DNA of 64,000 nucleotides from JAAFIP01 sp031367325 (GTDB taxonomy: Bacteria > Pseudomonadota > Gammaproteobacteria > Burkholderiales > Burkholderiaceae_C). The stretch lies in contig JANLPQ010000101.1 in NCBI GenBank assembly GCA_031367325.1, positions 1 to 64,000 of the forward strand. Reading direction: 5' to 3'. Numbering within the stretch: position 1 is the first letter of the stretch; each line of letters starts with the position of its first letter. The translations under genes and the position numbers were made by a program. Shown piece after piece: positions 8,311-16,253 of this stretch. The notes under the pieces are model-generated. The model did no database searches. It saw nothing but the letters and a program-made list of their open reading frames with translations, and was not told the origin of the DNA.

Positions 8311-8456
8311 TGTGCATTGGTTCGATGTTTACCTTGGACGAATGACTTGGGATTGAACTCCCCTGTGGCAATGCATTGGCTCGTTGTTTACCTTGGACGA
8401 ATGACTTGGGCTTGAACTCCCCTGTGGCAATGCAATGGCTCGTTGTTTACCTTGGG
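8311..8456 (+). repeat. 59-bp tandem repeat, about 2.4 units
   Basis: Units at 8323-8381 and 8382-8440 differ at only a few bases; a partial third begins at 8441 (CGTTGTTTACCTTGG) and a partial unit precedes 8323 (TGCATTGGTT). Each unit contains ACTTGGG.TTGAACTCCCC and TGTGGCAATGCA. No stem-loop or coding meaning is clear. Confidence 0.9.
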
Positions 8457-8707
8457 CGGGCGGCGTGACATGTCGCTGCAAAAAATCTCCGCGAACACAC
8501 GCGTGAGGTAGTGGTCATCTAGGGTTGGCGGGCCGCGCCTCGCTACAATTTTTTCATCGACACGCTCACACCGCTCACCCTGGTGAATGTAGTAGTTTGA
8601 AGGCACGTGCGCCGGGTTGAATGTGCGCAGGTCAAGTGAACGACAACGCCGCGTGTGGCCAATCCAAATAACGTGACCAACTTCGCACGAAACCCCAGCC
8701 CACTACA

Positions 8708-8925
8708 AGCGACCGGCTGTGGCGCAGCCCTGTCGCCACCGATTCGAACTTCGGGCTCGAGGAACGCAAATGCAGGGGATCAGAAATTTAGATGTTTGAG
8801 CGCTTGCGCGAGGCTCGTTATTTCCCCCGGAATGCGTACCGCAGATGCTTGCCCGCAGGGCCCGTGGTTCGGGTGGCGATAGGGCTGCGCCATAGCCGGG
8901 CGCGTTCTAGAACAACGAGCAAATG
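8708..8925 (+). repeat. Large palindromic element, copy B
   Basis: Inverted arms at 8711-8740 and 8872-8901 pair over about 27 of 30 positions and enclose a centre homologous to that of copy A (3391-3600) in opposite orientation. The arm inner parts differ between copies (GCGCAGCCCTGTCGC here, GCCTAGGCCTTTTGC in copy A), yet each copy's own arms remain complementary. The right flank CGCGTTCTAGAACAACGA matches the left flank of copy A inverted. Confidence 0.85.
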
Positions 8926-8989
8926 AACGCGAAGCACTAACTCACCCTAGAAACTACTTCGACCAGCATTTTTAACAACAAAACAAGCC

Positions 8990-9040
8990 AGTAACCCAAG
9001 TAAATACTGCTCAAGCAGCTATGAATTACATAGTAGCTAT
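8990..9040 (+). repeat. Dispersed palindromic repeat, copy 5 (joined to element copy B)
   Basis: Core CTGCTCAAGCAGCTAT at 9007-9022 with the TAACCCAAGTAAATA flank. Homology with the copy A composite runs continuously through 8926-9006 (the TTTTTAACAACAAAACAAGCC block), so repeat and element have travelled or been duplicated together. Confidence 0.85.
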
Positions 9041-9083
9041 ATGGGAGCAACTACACTAATCTGTGCAAATAGTTTGCAAAATT

Positions 9084-9869
9084 TCACTGCATCCGTCCGG
9101 TACGCAATGCTATCGCCCAGTCAGCTCGATCACGCTGTTCCGCCATGCGCGCCATCGGCTCAAAATCATAGGATACGCAGTGCAAATCCACTTGCCAGCC
9201 TAGCGAAGTTTTCTCGATGATGCCATAGCGTGCGTGTGGGCTGCCCGTTTCAATATAGTGCACAAATGGATGCACATCGTCATACGCTGGCAGACCCACG
9301 CTACCGGGATTAACAATGGTGATCAACCGTTGATGTCCGGGCGCAGGTACGCTGACCACGCGTGGCACATGGGTATGACCGCACAAGATTAGGCTAGCCT
9401 TGTCGACGTGCTGGCCCAACCCCAGACGCTCAAGTACCTCTGGCGTTGACGCAGCACGCACGCCGCGAGAGCCGTGTTGGCCAGCATCGTCGGTCACGGT
9501 TTCTAGCCAATAGTGCAGATCGCTGCTGGGTGTGCCGTGGCAGGCAAATACGTTCTCGCTCAGCCACATGGTTTCGGGGGCGCTGGCCAACCAAGCGCGG
9601 TGTGCGTGGCTGATTTCACTGGCGGTGCAGGCATCGCTGCGGTTCAGCCGCTCGGGCGGCAGCGTGAGCAATTGGCGCTCGTGGTTACCAGCGATCATGG
9701 GGATTTGCCGCTGCATCAACACATCGGCAGTATCGGCAGATGCGAGCGGGCCACCCAGCGTGTCGCCTAAATTGATGATTTGGTTGACATTACAGCGGTC
9801 AATATCTGCCAACACCGCTTGCAGCGCGGGCAGATTGCCATGGATGTCTGAAATAACCGCAATTTTCAT
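9084..9869 (-). CDS. Metallophosphoesterase (YfcE/MJ0936-like)
   Basis: A 261-residue calcineurin-like phosphoesterase. It has the metal-site motifs MKIAVISDIHGN (residues 1-12), NLGDTLGG, AGNHE, CHGTP, LCGHTH and a following NPGSVG, which are the complete set for a two-metal centre, so it is probably an active phosphodiesterase or phosphatase; substrate unknown. The start was taken at ATG 9869 (AGGGG eight bases upstream), where the conserved domain begins; the longer frame upstream only reads through a dispersed repeat copy. The radA gene, same strand, ends just upstream. Confidence 0.88.
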   Translation of the reverse strand: MKIAVISDIHGNLPALQAVLADIDRCNVNQIINLGDTLGGPLASADTADVLMQRQIPMIAGNHERQLLTLPPERLNRSDACTASEISHAHRAWLASAPETMWLSENVFACHGTPSSDLHYWLETVTDDAGQHGSRGVRAASTPEVLERLGLGQHVDKASLILCGHTHVPRVVSVPAPGHQRLITIVNPGSVGLPAYDDVHPFVHYIETGSPHARYGIIEKTSLGWQVDLHCVSYDFEPMARMAEQRDRADWAIALRTGRMQ

Positions 9870-9880
9870 TGTTTTACCCC

Positions 9881-9927
9881 TGTAACCCAAGTAAATCCTA
9901 CTCAACCAGCTACAAAATAAATAGCGC
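9881..9927 (+). repeat. Dispersed palindromic repeat, copy 6
   Basis: TAACCCAAGTAAATCCTA followed by CTCAACCAGCTA (core 9899-9912), between radA and the phosphoesterase gene. Its sequence reaches the stop codon of radA and lies directly upstream of the phosphoesterase ribosome-binding site. Confidence 0.85.
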
Positions 9928-11306
9928 TACGCTAGCGAGCGCACTAAATTCATTGCCTCTTCCACCCGCTCCACCGCGTGAATCGTCAGCCCTTCAAACT
10001 CTTTGCTCTGCGACTTTTTGGGCGCATTGGCTTTGGGCACTATTGCTACGCTAAAGCCTAGTTTAGCGGCTTCTTTCAGGCGCTCTTGGCCGCGTGGGGC
10101 GGGGCGTACTTCGCCAGCTAAGCCTACCTCGCCGAATGCTAAAAATCCTTTGGGCAAGGGTTTGCCGCGCAGGCTGCTGGTAATAGCCAGCATCACAGCC
10201 AGGTCGGCGGCGGGTTCGGTAATGCGCACGCCACCTACCGCGTTGACAAACACGTCTTGGTCCATGCAGGCCACGCCTGCGTGGCGGTGCAATACCGCCA
10301 AGTGCATGGCCAGGCGGTCGCGGTCTAGGCCTACCGACAAGCGCCGTGGCGACGGGCCGCCGCTGTCGACCAGCGCTTGAATCTCTACCAGCATGGGCCG
10401 CGTGCCTTCTAGTGTCACCATCACGCAGCTGCCGGGCACAGGCTCAGAATGTTGGCTGAGAAAAATCGCACTCGGGTTGCTCACGCCCTTCAAACCTTTT
10501 TCGGTCATGGCAAACACGCCAATCTCGTTAACTGCACCAAAGCGGTTTTTAATCGCGCGTACGAGGCGGAAACTTGAATGCGTGTCGCCTTCAAAATACA
10601 GCACTGTGTCGACCATGTGCTCTAGCACGCGCGGGCCGGCCAGCGTCCCTTCTTTGGTTACGTGGCCCACCAGCACTATGGCGGTGCCGCTATTTTTAGC
10701 ATAGCGCGTCAAGTGCGCTGCGCACTCGCGCACCTGCGCGACCGAGCCGGGCGCGCTGGTGAGTTGGTCGGAATAGACGGTTTGAATCGAATCGATAACA
10801 GCAATGTTAGGCGCCTGCGCCTCCAGAGTGGCGAGGATTTTTTCCAGCTGCGTCTCGGCCATCACCTTCACTTGGCTGCCTACGATGCCCAGGCGGCGTG
10901 AGCGCAGCGCGACCTGAGCACCACTTTCTTCACCCGTCACGTACAAGGTATTCATACCGCCGCGCTGCAGCGTGTCTAGCGCCTGCAGCAGCAGGGTAGA
11001 TTTGCCAATCCCAGGGTCGCCGCCGATCAACACCACGCCGCCCTCGACAATACCGCCGCCCAGCACGCGGTCTAGCTCGTCTTGCCCGGTGGGCGTACGG
11101 TCAAAATCCGTCGCTTCAATGTCGCACAGTGCTTGCACCGGCGCGGCAGCGGTCAGCGACGCAAAGCGGTTTTTAGTAGGCGCGGCGTTGTCGGCGACTG
11201 ATTCAATCAGCGTGTTCCACGCGTGGCAGTGGGTGCACTTGCCCAACCACTTAGGGCTGGTGCCACCGCATTCGGAGCAGGTATAAACAGTTTTTTCTTT
11301 AGCCAT
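9927..11306 (-). CDS. radA: DNA repair protein RadA
   Basis: A 459-residue RecA-related ATPase that drives branch migration during recombinational repair. It has an N-terminal zinc finger CSECGG...KCTHCHAW, Walker A GGDPGIGKSTLL, the RadA signature KNRFGAVNEIG, and a C-terminal Lon-protease-like domain with SLRGKPLPKGFLAFGEVGLAGEV. Length is typical. ATG 11306 (MAKEKTVYTCSECGG) was preferred over the ATG six codons upstream because the family starts there. In the relatives I remember, radA sits next to alr and lplT; here those genes are 36 kb away. Confidence 0.96.
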   Translation of the reverse strand: MAKEKTVYTCSECGGTSPKWLGKCTHCHAWNTLIESVADNAAPTKNRFASLTAAAPVQALCDIEATDFDRTPTGQDELDRVLGGGIVEGGVVLIGGDPGIGKSTLLLQALDTLQRGGMNTLYVTGEESGAQVALRSRRLGIVGSQVKVMAETQLEKILATLEAQAPNIAVIDSIQTVYSDQLTSAPGSVAQVRECAAHLTRYAKNSGTAIVLVGHVTKEGTLAGPRVLEHMVDTVLYFEGDTHSSFRLVRAIKNRFGAVNEIGVFAMTEKGLKGVSNPSAIFLSQHSEPVPGSCVMVTLEGTRPMLVEIQALVDSGGPSPRRLSVGLDRDRLAMHLAVLHRHAGVACMDQDVFVNAVGGVRITEPAADLAVMLAITSSLRGKPLPKGFLAFGEVGLAGEVRPAPRGQERLKEAAKLGFSVAIVPKANAPKKSQSKEFEGLTIHAVERVEEAMNLVRSLA

Positions 11307-11346
11307 AGGGCGATAATACTGCATTTATGTACAGTATTTGTATTCG

Positions 11347-11955
11347 CTAATCTGGGGTGAGGGAGATGCGAAACCTCAGCCCTTCCTGCCCGCCGTACAT
11401 CGGCGGCTCGGTGTAGCGCTCAATCAGCTGGCCGCCGCATTTCACAATCACTGCTTGCGAGGCGGGGTTGTCGGGTTGGGTGGTAATTTCTAAATAGCGC
11501 ATCCCTCGCAAATGCCCCGCTGCTGACGCCTCTTTGATCAACTGCGCCAACGCAAACGATGCCGCACCGCGACCTTGCTGCCACGGCACGATGGCGTAAC
11601 CTATGTGGCCCAAGCAATAATGCGGCAACTGCGACGTGCCCGGCACATAGCGAATATTAATGGTGCCTACAAACTCAAGCGCGCCGCCCTGCGCTAAATT
11701 GTCTTGCTGCGAAAACACCCAGCGCGAATACCCCGGCAGCCTGGGCACGTAGCTGCCATCGGGTAACTGCACGTCGTCTCCACCGCCTTCTAAATTGACC
11801 AAGCTGTCTACAAAAGCCTGCGGATCAGCGTGGATTTTTTCTAAATCTTGTAGCCGCGTGCGCTCCGCAGTCACATTGTTGCGCGACCAGCCGCGCACCA
11901 GTGCCGCTTGAAAATGCGGTACATGTTCAACACTGGGCCATAATAATTGGTACAT
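11347..11955 (-). CDS. GNAT-family N-acetyltransferase
   Basis: A 202-residue predicted acetyltransferase. It has an acetyl-CoA binding core around ALEFVGTINIRY...HIGYAIVPWQQGRGAAS (motif A, Q-x-x-G-R/G-x-A-like) and a later NPASQAVIVKCGGQ typical of GNAT motif B. The start is uncertain: MYQLLWPSVEH at 11955 looks like the family N-terminus, while an ATG at 12018 would add 21 residues; neither has a strong Shine-Dalgarno. Acceptor unknown. It lies 40 bases upstream of radA on the same strand and behind a dispersed repeat copy. Confidence 0.78.
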   Translation of the reverse strand: MYQLLWPSVEHVPHFQAALVRGWSRNNVTAERTRLQDLEKIHADPQAFVDSLVNLEGGGDDVQLPDGSYVPRLPGYSRWVFSQQDNLAQGGALEFVGTINIRYVPGTSQLPHYCLGHIGYAIVPWQQGRGAASFALAQLIKEASAAGHLRGMRYLEITTQPDNPASQAVIVKCGGQLIERYTEPPMYGGQEGLRFRISLTPD

Positions 11956-12026
11956 ATAAATATTATCAACGCAGAATTGCAGTAGTCTTGTATAACGGCT
12001 GTGGATGCCATTGCTCATCCTCAAAC

Positions 12027-12080
12027 ACTATCGATTTCATAGCTGCTTGAGCAGGTTCTACGGCCTGAAACCGTTAAAGC
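12027..12080 (-). repeat. Dispersed palindromic repeat, copy 7
   Basis: ATAGCTGCTTGAGCAG at 12039-12054 followed by the TTCTACGGCCTGAAACCGTTAAA flank. It sits between the divergent acetyltransferase and ketopantoate reductase-like genes, ending 23 bases before the latter's start, so it lies in the likely promoter/leader region. Confidence 0.88.
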
Positions 12081-12102
12081 ACTTATAAATAGGAGCGCTG
12101 CC

Positions 12103-13098
12103 ATGGCACGCATTTGTATCGTAGGGGCAGGCGCTATTGGTGGCTGGCTGGGGGCTCTATTGGGCCAAGTGGGTGATGTAGAACTGAGCGTGCTAGCGCG
12201 CGGTGCCACCTTGGCGGCTGTACAGAAAAATGGTGTGCAGTTGCAGCGCACCTTGGCTAATGGCGCAGCGCAAAAGCTGCATGCTGCAGTGCGCGCGTCT
12301 GACAACGCAGCCGACTTGGGGGTGCAAGATGTTGTCATCATCAGCGTGAAAGCCCCTGCGCTGGCCGCCGTGGCGGCGCAGATCGTGCCGATGCTGGGCC
12401 AAGACACTATCGTACTGAGCGCCATGAACGGTGTGCCATGGTGGTTTTTGCAAGGCTTGGGAGGTGCGTTGGCCAACCAGCGCTTGCACAGCGTGGATGC
12501 TACAGGCGATATTGCGCGGCACATGCCTGCGCAGCACGTTATTGGCTGCGTGGTGCACGCCAGTTGTTCTACCAGCGCACCCGGGGTGGTGCAGCACCAT
12601 TTTGGCAACGGTTTGATCATTGGTGAGCCGTCAGGCACTGACACACCGCGCGTACAGGAGTTGTTGGCGCTTTTGCAGCAAGCGGGCTTTGCTGCCACGC
12701 TGTCACCGCAAATTCAACGCGACATTTGGTACAAGCTGTGGGGCAACATGACGATGAACCCGATCAGCGCTATCACCGGGGCCACCACAGACAAAATTTT
12801 GGACGATGGCTTGGTGCTTGGCTTGGTATCCAGCGTCATGCTGGAGGCCAAAGCCATCGGTGCGCGCATAGGCATACCGATAGACCAGCAACCCGAAGAC
12901 CGCCATGCCGTCACCCGCAAGCTAGGGGCTTTTAAAACGTCGATGCTGCAAGATGTGGAAGGCGGCAAACCGCTGGAGCTGGACGCACTGGTGGGCGCGG
13001 TGCAAGAGCTGGGCCGCTTGACGAAGGTGTCCACGCCGTACACCGATGCGTTGTTTGGCCTGGCGCGGCTGCATGCGCAGGCGCGAGGCTTGTACTAG
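12103..13098 (+). CDS. panE: 2-dehydropantoate 2-reductase family protein
   Basis: A 331-residue NADPH-dependent ketopantoate reductase-like enzyme. It starts with the Rossmann motif ICIVGAGAIGG (4-14) and has the family SVKAPAL and MNGVPWW segments. The C-terminal helical domain carries WYKLWGNMTMNPISAITG and a late FKTSMLQDVEGGKPLELDALVGAV, the usual active-site Lys/Asn/Glu context. Ribosome-binding site AGGAG is seven bases before ATG 12103. Many Burkholderiales have several paralogs of this family, so it may act on another 2-oxoacid; pantothenate synthesis is the family-based expectation. Confidence 0.88.
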   Translation: MARICIVGAGAIGGWLGALLGQVGDVELSVLARGATLAAVQKNGVQLQRTLANGAAQKLHAAVRASDNAADLGVQDVVIISVKAPALAAVAAQIVPMLGQDTIVLSAMNGVPWWFLQGLGGALANQRLHSVDATGDIARHMPAQHVIGCVVHASCSTSAPGVVQHHFGNGLIIGEPSGTDTPRVQELLALLQQAGFAATLSPQIQRDIWYKLWGNMTMNPISAITGATTDKILDDGLVLGLVSSVMLEAKAIGARIGIPIDQQPEDRHAVTRKLGAFKTSMLQDVEGGKPLELDALVGAVQELGRLTKVSTPYTDALFGLARLHAQARGLY

Positions 13099-13127
13099 CG
13101 GCCCCCGCGCTCACAGCGCCAGGCGCA

Positions 13128-14063
13128 TTACACGCGGTGCAGTTGCTGCGCAGCCGCTGCGCCCAGTGCGGCGGTCAGGTTGTCCAGCACATCAGACTCT
13201 AAATTCCAGCAGTGCCAGTACAACTGCACATGCAACTGGTGCTGCGGCGCAATGTTGACTAATCTACCATCGTCGATCAGCGGCTGCACTATCAGCGCAG
13301 GCACCACGCTGATGCCCCAGCCCGCCATCACGGCGCGCACCTGTGCTTCTGAGCTGGGCACAAACACTTGGTTCAGCGTCACGCGTTTCAGGCCAAACGC
13401 TTTAGCCACAAACTCGGTTTGCATATCGTCTTTGCGGTTAAACGCAATAAAAGGTATGCCGCGAAAATTGTGCGCAGTTAGGCCTGCTTTGGCGTCCAGC
13501 TTGGCACGCACAGCTGCATCGTTGGCGCATACGGCGATATATTCCATAGCGCCTAGCGGCATCACCTTGCAGCCACGCAAGGCTTGTTTTAGTGTCGTGA
13601 CGCAGCCCAGCACTTGGCCCTGGCGCAGCCATTCTTGGGTAAAGTCTTGGTCGTCAGCAATAATTTCTAGCGGTAAACCATCGCGTACCAAATCGCCTAC
13701 TGCGCCCAGCGCCCAAGTGGCTATGCTGTCGGCATTGATAGCAATCGACACACGCTCTTCGTCGCGCGCACCGCCTAGCGAGCTGGGCGCCAGTTCGCGG
13801 ATATCGCGCTCCAGGTCGGCGCGCAGCAAGCGCATTTGCTTGGTGTGTTTAAGCAGTAGTTGCCCAGCCGCTGTGGCCTTGAGCGGGCGGCTGCGCACTA
13901 TCAGCACCGTGCCTACTTGGGCTTCTAACGCACGCAGTCGCTGGGACACCGCCGATTGCGTGATCGACAGGCGCTGCGCTGCGCGCTCAAAACCACCTTC
14001 TTCAACGATAGCTGCCAAACATTCCAATGCATCAGGGTCAAATGTGCTCATAACTTGGTCCAT
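13128..14063 (-). CDS. LysR-type regulator of the ArgP/LysG group
   Basis: A 311-residue LysR-type transcriptional regulator. The winged HTH is at the N-terminus (ECLAAIVEEGGFERAAQRLSITQSAVSQRLRALEAQVG), followed by a periplasmic-binding-like effector domain. The HTH spacing and RSRPLKATAAGQLLLKHTKQM segment match the ArgP/IciA group, whose members sense basic amino acids. It is transcribed divergently from a D-amino acid dehydrogenase gene 136 bases away, so control of that gene is a reasonable inference. The AT-rich gap (ACTAATAAGTTAATAC) probably holds both promoters. The start may be ATG 14063 or 14051. Confidence 0.88.
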   Translation of the reverse strand: MDQVMSTFDPDALECLAAIVEEGGFERAAQRLSITQSAVSQRLRALEAQVGTVLIVRSRPLKATAAGQLLLKHTKQMRLLRADLERDIRELAPSSLGGARDEERVSIAINADSIATWALGAVGDLVRDGLPLEIIADDQDFTQEWLRQGQVLGCVTTLKQALRGCKVMPLGAMEYIAVCANDAAVRAKLDAKAGLTAHNFRGIPFIAFNRKDDMQTEFVAKAFGLKRVTLNQVFVPSSEAQVRAVMAGWGISVVPALIVQPLIDDGRLVNIAPQHQLHVQLYWHCWNLESDVLDNLTAALGAAAAQQLHRV

Positions 14064-14198
14064 TCATAGCAAGTACAGTGGCTGGGCGCTGCCTAAATGC
14101 GGGCATTTTGCTTGGCCTACTATTAGTTTATCTGATGTTTTTACTAATAAGTTAATACATCTTCTAATATAGCGCGGCTTCGCGCACACTTGAAAGCT

Positions 14199-15515
14199 AT
14201 GAAAGTAATTGTTTTAGGCGCAGGCATTATCGGTATCAGCACGGCTTGGCATTTGCTAGAGCGTGGGCACGAGGTGGTGGTGGTAGACAGGCAAGCCGAC
14301 GCGGCCCAAGAGGCCAGCTTTGCCAACGGTGCGCAAATCTCGATCAGCTACTGCGAGCCTTGGGCCACCAAAGACACACCGCTCAAAGCCTTAAAGTGGA
14401 TGCTGTCCGCAGAGGCCCCGCTACTGTTTCGCCCGCAGTGGCCGCTAGGCAAAGGTTTTGCCCAGTACACCTGGGGGCTGCAGTTTTTGGCCCAGTGCAA
14501 CGATGCAGCGTTTGAGCGCAATGTGCAGCAACTGGTAGCACTGGGCCGCTACAGCCATGCCGCGTTGAAAGACATGGTGCGCGCTACACATATTGAATAC
14601 GGACGCCTTGAAAAAGGCATCGCCCACTTTTTCTCTGACCAAAAATCGTTTGACGATGCTGCAGGCGAAGCGGCGTTGATGCAAAAGTATGGCGTCGACC
14701 GCCGTGTCGTTAGCCGAGAAGAATTGCTCAAGATTGAGCCTGCCTACAAGAACTTTGCGCATCAGATTGCAGGCGGTACCTACACGCCCAGTGACGAGTC
14801 AGGCGATGCGCGCGTGTTCACGCAAAAACTGGCACTGCTGTGTGCGCAGCGCGGTGCGCAAATGCTGTTTAGCCATGACATTGATCAGCTTAACACCTTG
14901 GGGAGCACGGTCGATTCTGTAGCCGTGCGCTCCATCCCCACTGGGGCCATCAGTATGCTGCGTGCAGACGCTGTGGTGGTCGCTTGCGGTAGTTATTCAG
15001 CCCCGCTGCTGCGCAAAGTGGGTGTGCGCATTCCCGTCTACCCAGGTAAAGGCTACAGCGCCACCTTGCGCTTGCTTAAGCCTGATGCCGCACCCCAAGT
15101 GTCTTGCATTGACGACGATAAAAAAATAGCCATCTCTCGCCTAGGCAACGAACTGCGCGTAGCGGGCACCATCGAAGTAGGAGGCTATGATTTATCACTC
15201 ACTTCCAGCTTGGCACAAAAGCGCTGCCAAATGCTGCTAGACCGCATCGAGACCGTGCTACCCGGCGTAGCTGACACACGCACTGTGGCCCAAGGCGGAC
15301 AGCCTAATTTTTGGTGCGGCTTGCGCCCAGCAACGCCCACCAATATCCCGCTCATTGGCCGCACCAAGATCGACAAACTATGGGTCAACACCGGCCACGG
15401 CACGCTGGGCTGGACCCACGGCGCAGGCTCGGGTAAAGCGATGGCAGATTTGTTATGTGGCGATAAGCCCGCCATGGCATTTAACTGCTACGGCTACGCA
15501 CCTGCGGTGGCTTGA
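14199..15515 (+). CDS. dadA: D-amino acid dehydrogenase small subunit type
   Basis: A 438-residue FAD-dependent DAO-family oxidoreductase that oxidises D-amino acids (D-Ala typically) to 2-oxoacids at the inner membrane, passing electrons to the respiratory chain. It has the N-terminal dinucleotide motif VIVLGAGIIGISTAWHLLERGHEVVVVDR and the FANGAQISISYCEPWA segment typical of DadA. A C-terminal WCGLRPATPTNIPLIG...VNTGHGTLGWTHGAGSGK flavin-binding stretch follows. ATG 14199 was chosen over a TTG three codons upstream. It is divergent from the ArgP-like regulator and convergent with the c-subunit gene. Confidence 0.92.
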   Translation: MKVIVLGAGIIGISTAWHLLERGHEVVVVDRQADAAQEASFANGAQISISYCEPWATKDTPLKALKWMLSAEAPLLFRPQWPLGKGFAQYTWGLQFLAQCNDAAFERNVQQLVALGRYSHAALKDMVRATHIEYGRLEKGIAHFFSDQKSFDDAAGEAALMQKYGVDRRVVSREELLKIEPAYKNFAHQIAGGTYTPSDESGDARVFTQKLALLCAQRGAQMLFSHDIDQLNTLGSTVDSVAVRSIPTGAISMLRADAVVVACGSYSAPLLRKVGVRIPVYPGKGYSATLRLLKPDAAPQVSCIDDDKKIAISRLGNELRVAGTIEVGGYDLSLTSSLAQKRCQMLLDRIETVLPGVADTRTVAQGGQPNFWCGLRPATPTNIPLIGRTKIDKLWVNTGHGTLGWTHGAGSGKAMADLLCGDKPAMAFNCYGYAPAVA

Positions 15516-15577
15516 GGAGCTAATATTTCGGCACATGCCGCAGGTTGCTGCTAGTGCAACAACAAATAGCACCCTTC

Positions 15578-15817
15578 TTATGTGAATGGATTGGCCAGCG
15601 CAAACCACAGGCCGATGCCAGTGGCAATGATGAACGCACCATCAAGCACGCCCACCAGTAAAAATACTTTGGCTTGCAGCGGCTCCATCATCTCGGGCTG
15701 GCGGGCTGAAGACTCTAAATATTTGCCAGCCATGATGCCAATGCCCAGGCAAGAACCGATAGCGCCTAGTCCAATCATGTGGCCCACTGCTAAGGGGAGA
15801 AGGTTGATTCCATCCAT
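15578..15817 (-). CDS. atpE: Orphan F-type ATP synthase subunit c
   Basis: A 79-residue proteolipid of the c-ring family: two transmembrane helices joined by the polar loop SARQPEMMEPLQ. The first helix carries the small-residue motif GLGAIGSCLGIGIMAGKYLE, and the second has the ion-binding carboxylate Asp59 in GVLDG. It should be a functional proton-binding c subunit. No other F0 or F1 gene is nearby, so either this is an extra paralog of the operon copy or the c-subunit gene is separated in this genome. It is followed upstream on the same strand by a small DUF2834-like membrane protein gene 36 bases away. Confidence 0.9.
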   Translation of the reverse strand: MDGINLLPLAVGHMIGLGAIGSCLGIGIMAGKYLESSARQPEMMEPLQAKVFLLVGVLDGAFIIATGIGLWFALANPFT

Positions 15818-15853
15818 GGTGCGTTTTCTTTCTTTAAGTATAAAAATCTAGTA

Positions 15854-16147
15854 CTACCAAGCTTTGATGCTTGCTTTGCGAGTGAGCAAATACAGCAGCG
15901 GCCCAAACGAGCCAGCAATCAGCGTGAAGATAAGCCAAGGCCATATATTGCGCCCTGTGGCCTTGGCGTCGTGCCACATCCACAGCATGGCCAAAGTCAC
16001 TGCAATCACTAAATCAGCCAGCACTTGGCCCGCGCCGAAGCTTTTGAAGTGCGGTGCGATGATGCCCCAGTAGCCGTGCTGCCACATTGCCACGGTACTG
16101 AGCGCACCAAACAAAACAAGAATAAGGATTAATAAACTGCGTTGCAT
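15854..16147 (-). CDS. Small membrane protein, DUF2834-like
   Basis: A 97-residue protein with three predicted membrane helices (about 5-22, 40-57 and 70-89) and the pattern ADLVIAVTLAMLWMWHDAKATGRN...GSFGPLLYLLTR, which resembles DUF2834 proteins. No function is known. It is the probable first gene of a two-gene unit with the orphan atpE (36-base gap, RBS-like AAAGAAAG between), which may hint at a membrane-energetics role, but that is only association. Confidence 0.75.
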   Translation of the reverse strand: MQRSLLILILVLFGALSTVAMWQHGYWGIIAPHFKSFGAGQVLADLVIAVTLAMLWMWHDAKATGRNIWPWLIFTLIAGSFGPLLYLLTRKASIKAW

Positions 16148-16253
16148 AATGCGCCTTTCAAGAGTTGGTGTAGCCAGTATCTAATGCGCATGTCACACGC
16201 GCAATTACCTCAGAGGTTATTGAATTAGCGCATGCCTATGGTTCAATAGAGCC

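Larger units (their letters stand above)
8165..9083. other. Repeat-filled 0.9 kb gene-free region
   Basis: No convincing gene is seen here. In order it holds a dispersed repeat copy (8230-8283), 2.4 units of a 59-bp tandem repeat (8311-8456), a stretch without recognisable features (8457-8707), copy B of the large palindromic element (8708-8925), and a further dispersed repeat copy joined to it (8990-9040). The only long frame (8388-8606, minus) overlaps the tandem repeat and has no recognisable family. Confidence 0.8.

Noticed and set aside
8311..8456. CRISPR-like array
   Set aside because: Repeats are directly adjacent 59-bp units without unique spacers, and no cas gene is present.
8388..8606. 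72-residue minus-strand frame in the repeat-rich gap
   Set aside because: It overlaps the tandem repeat, has no recognisable domain, no clear ribosome-binding site and unusual composition; treated as non-coding.
8740..8765. tRNA-like GATTCGAACTTCGGGCTC
   Set aside because: It looks like a T-loop/anticodon fragment by chance; no acceptor stem or D-arm around it. It is part of the palindromic element.
13180..14172. 330-codon open frame opposite the ArgP-like LysR gene
   Set aside because: Ser/Thr/Arg-rich translation without domain signal, fully antisense to a well-supported regulator; codon-bias shadow.
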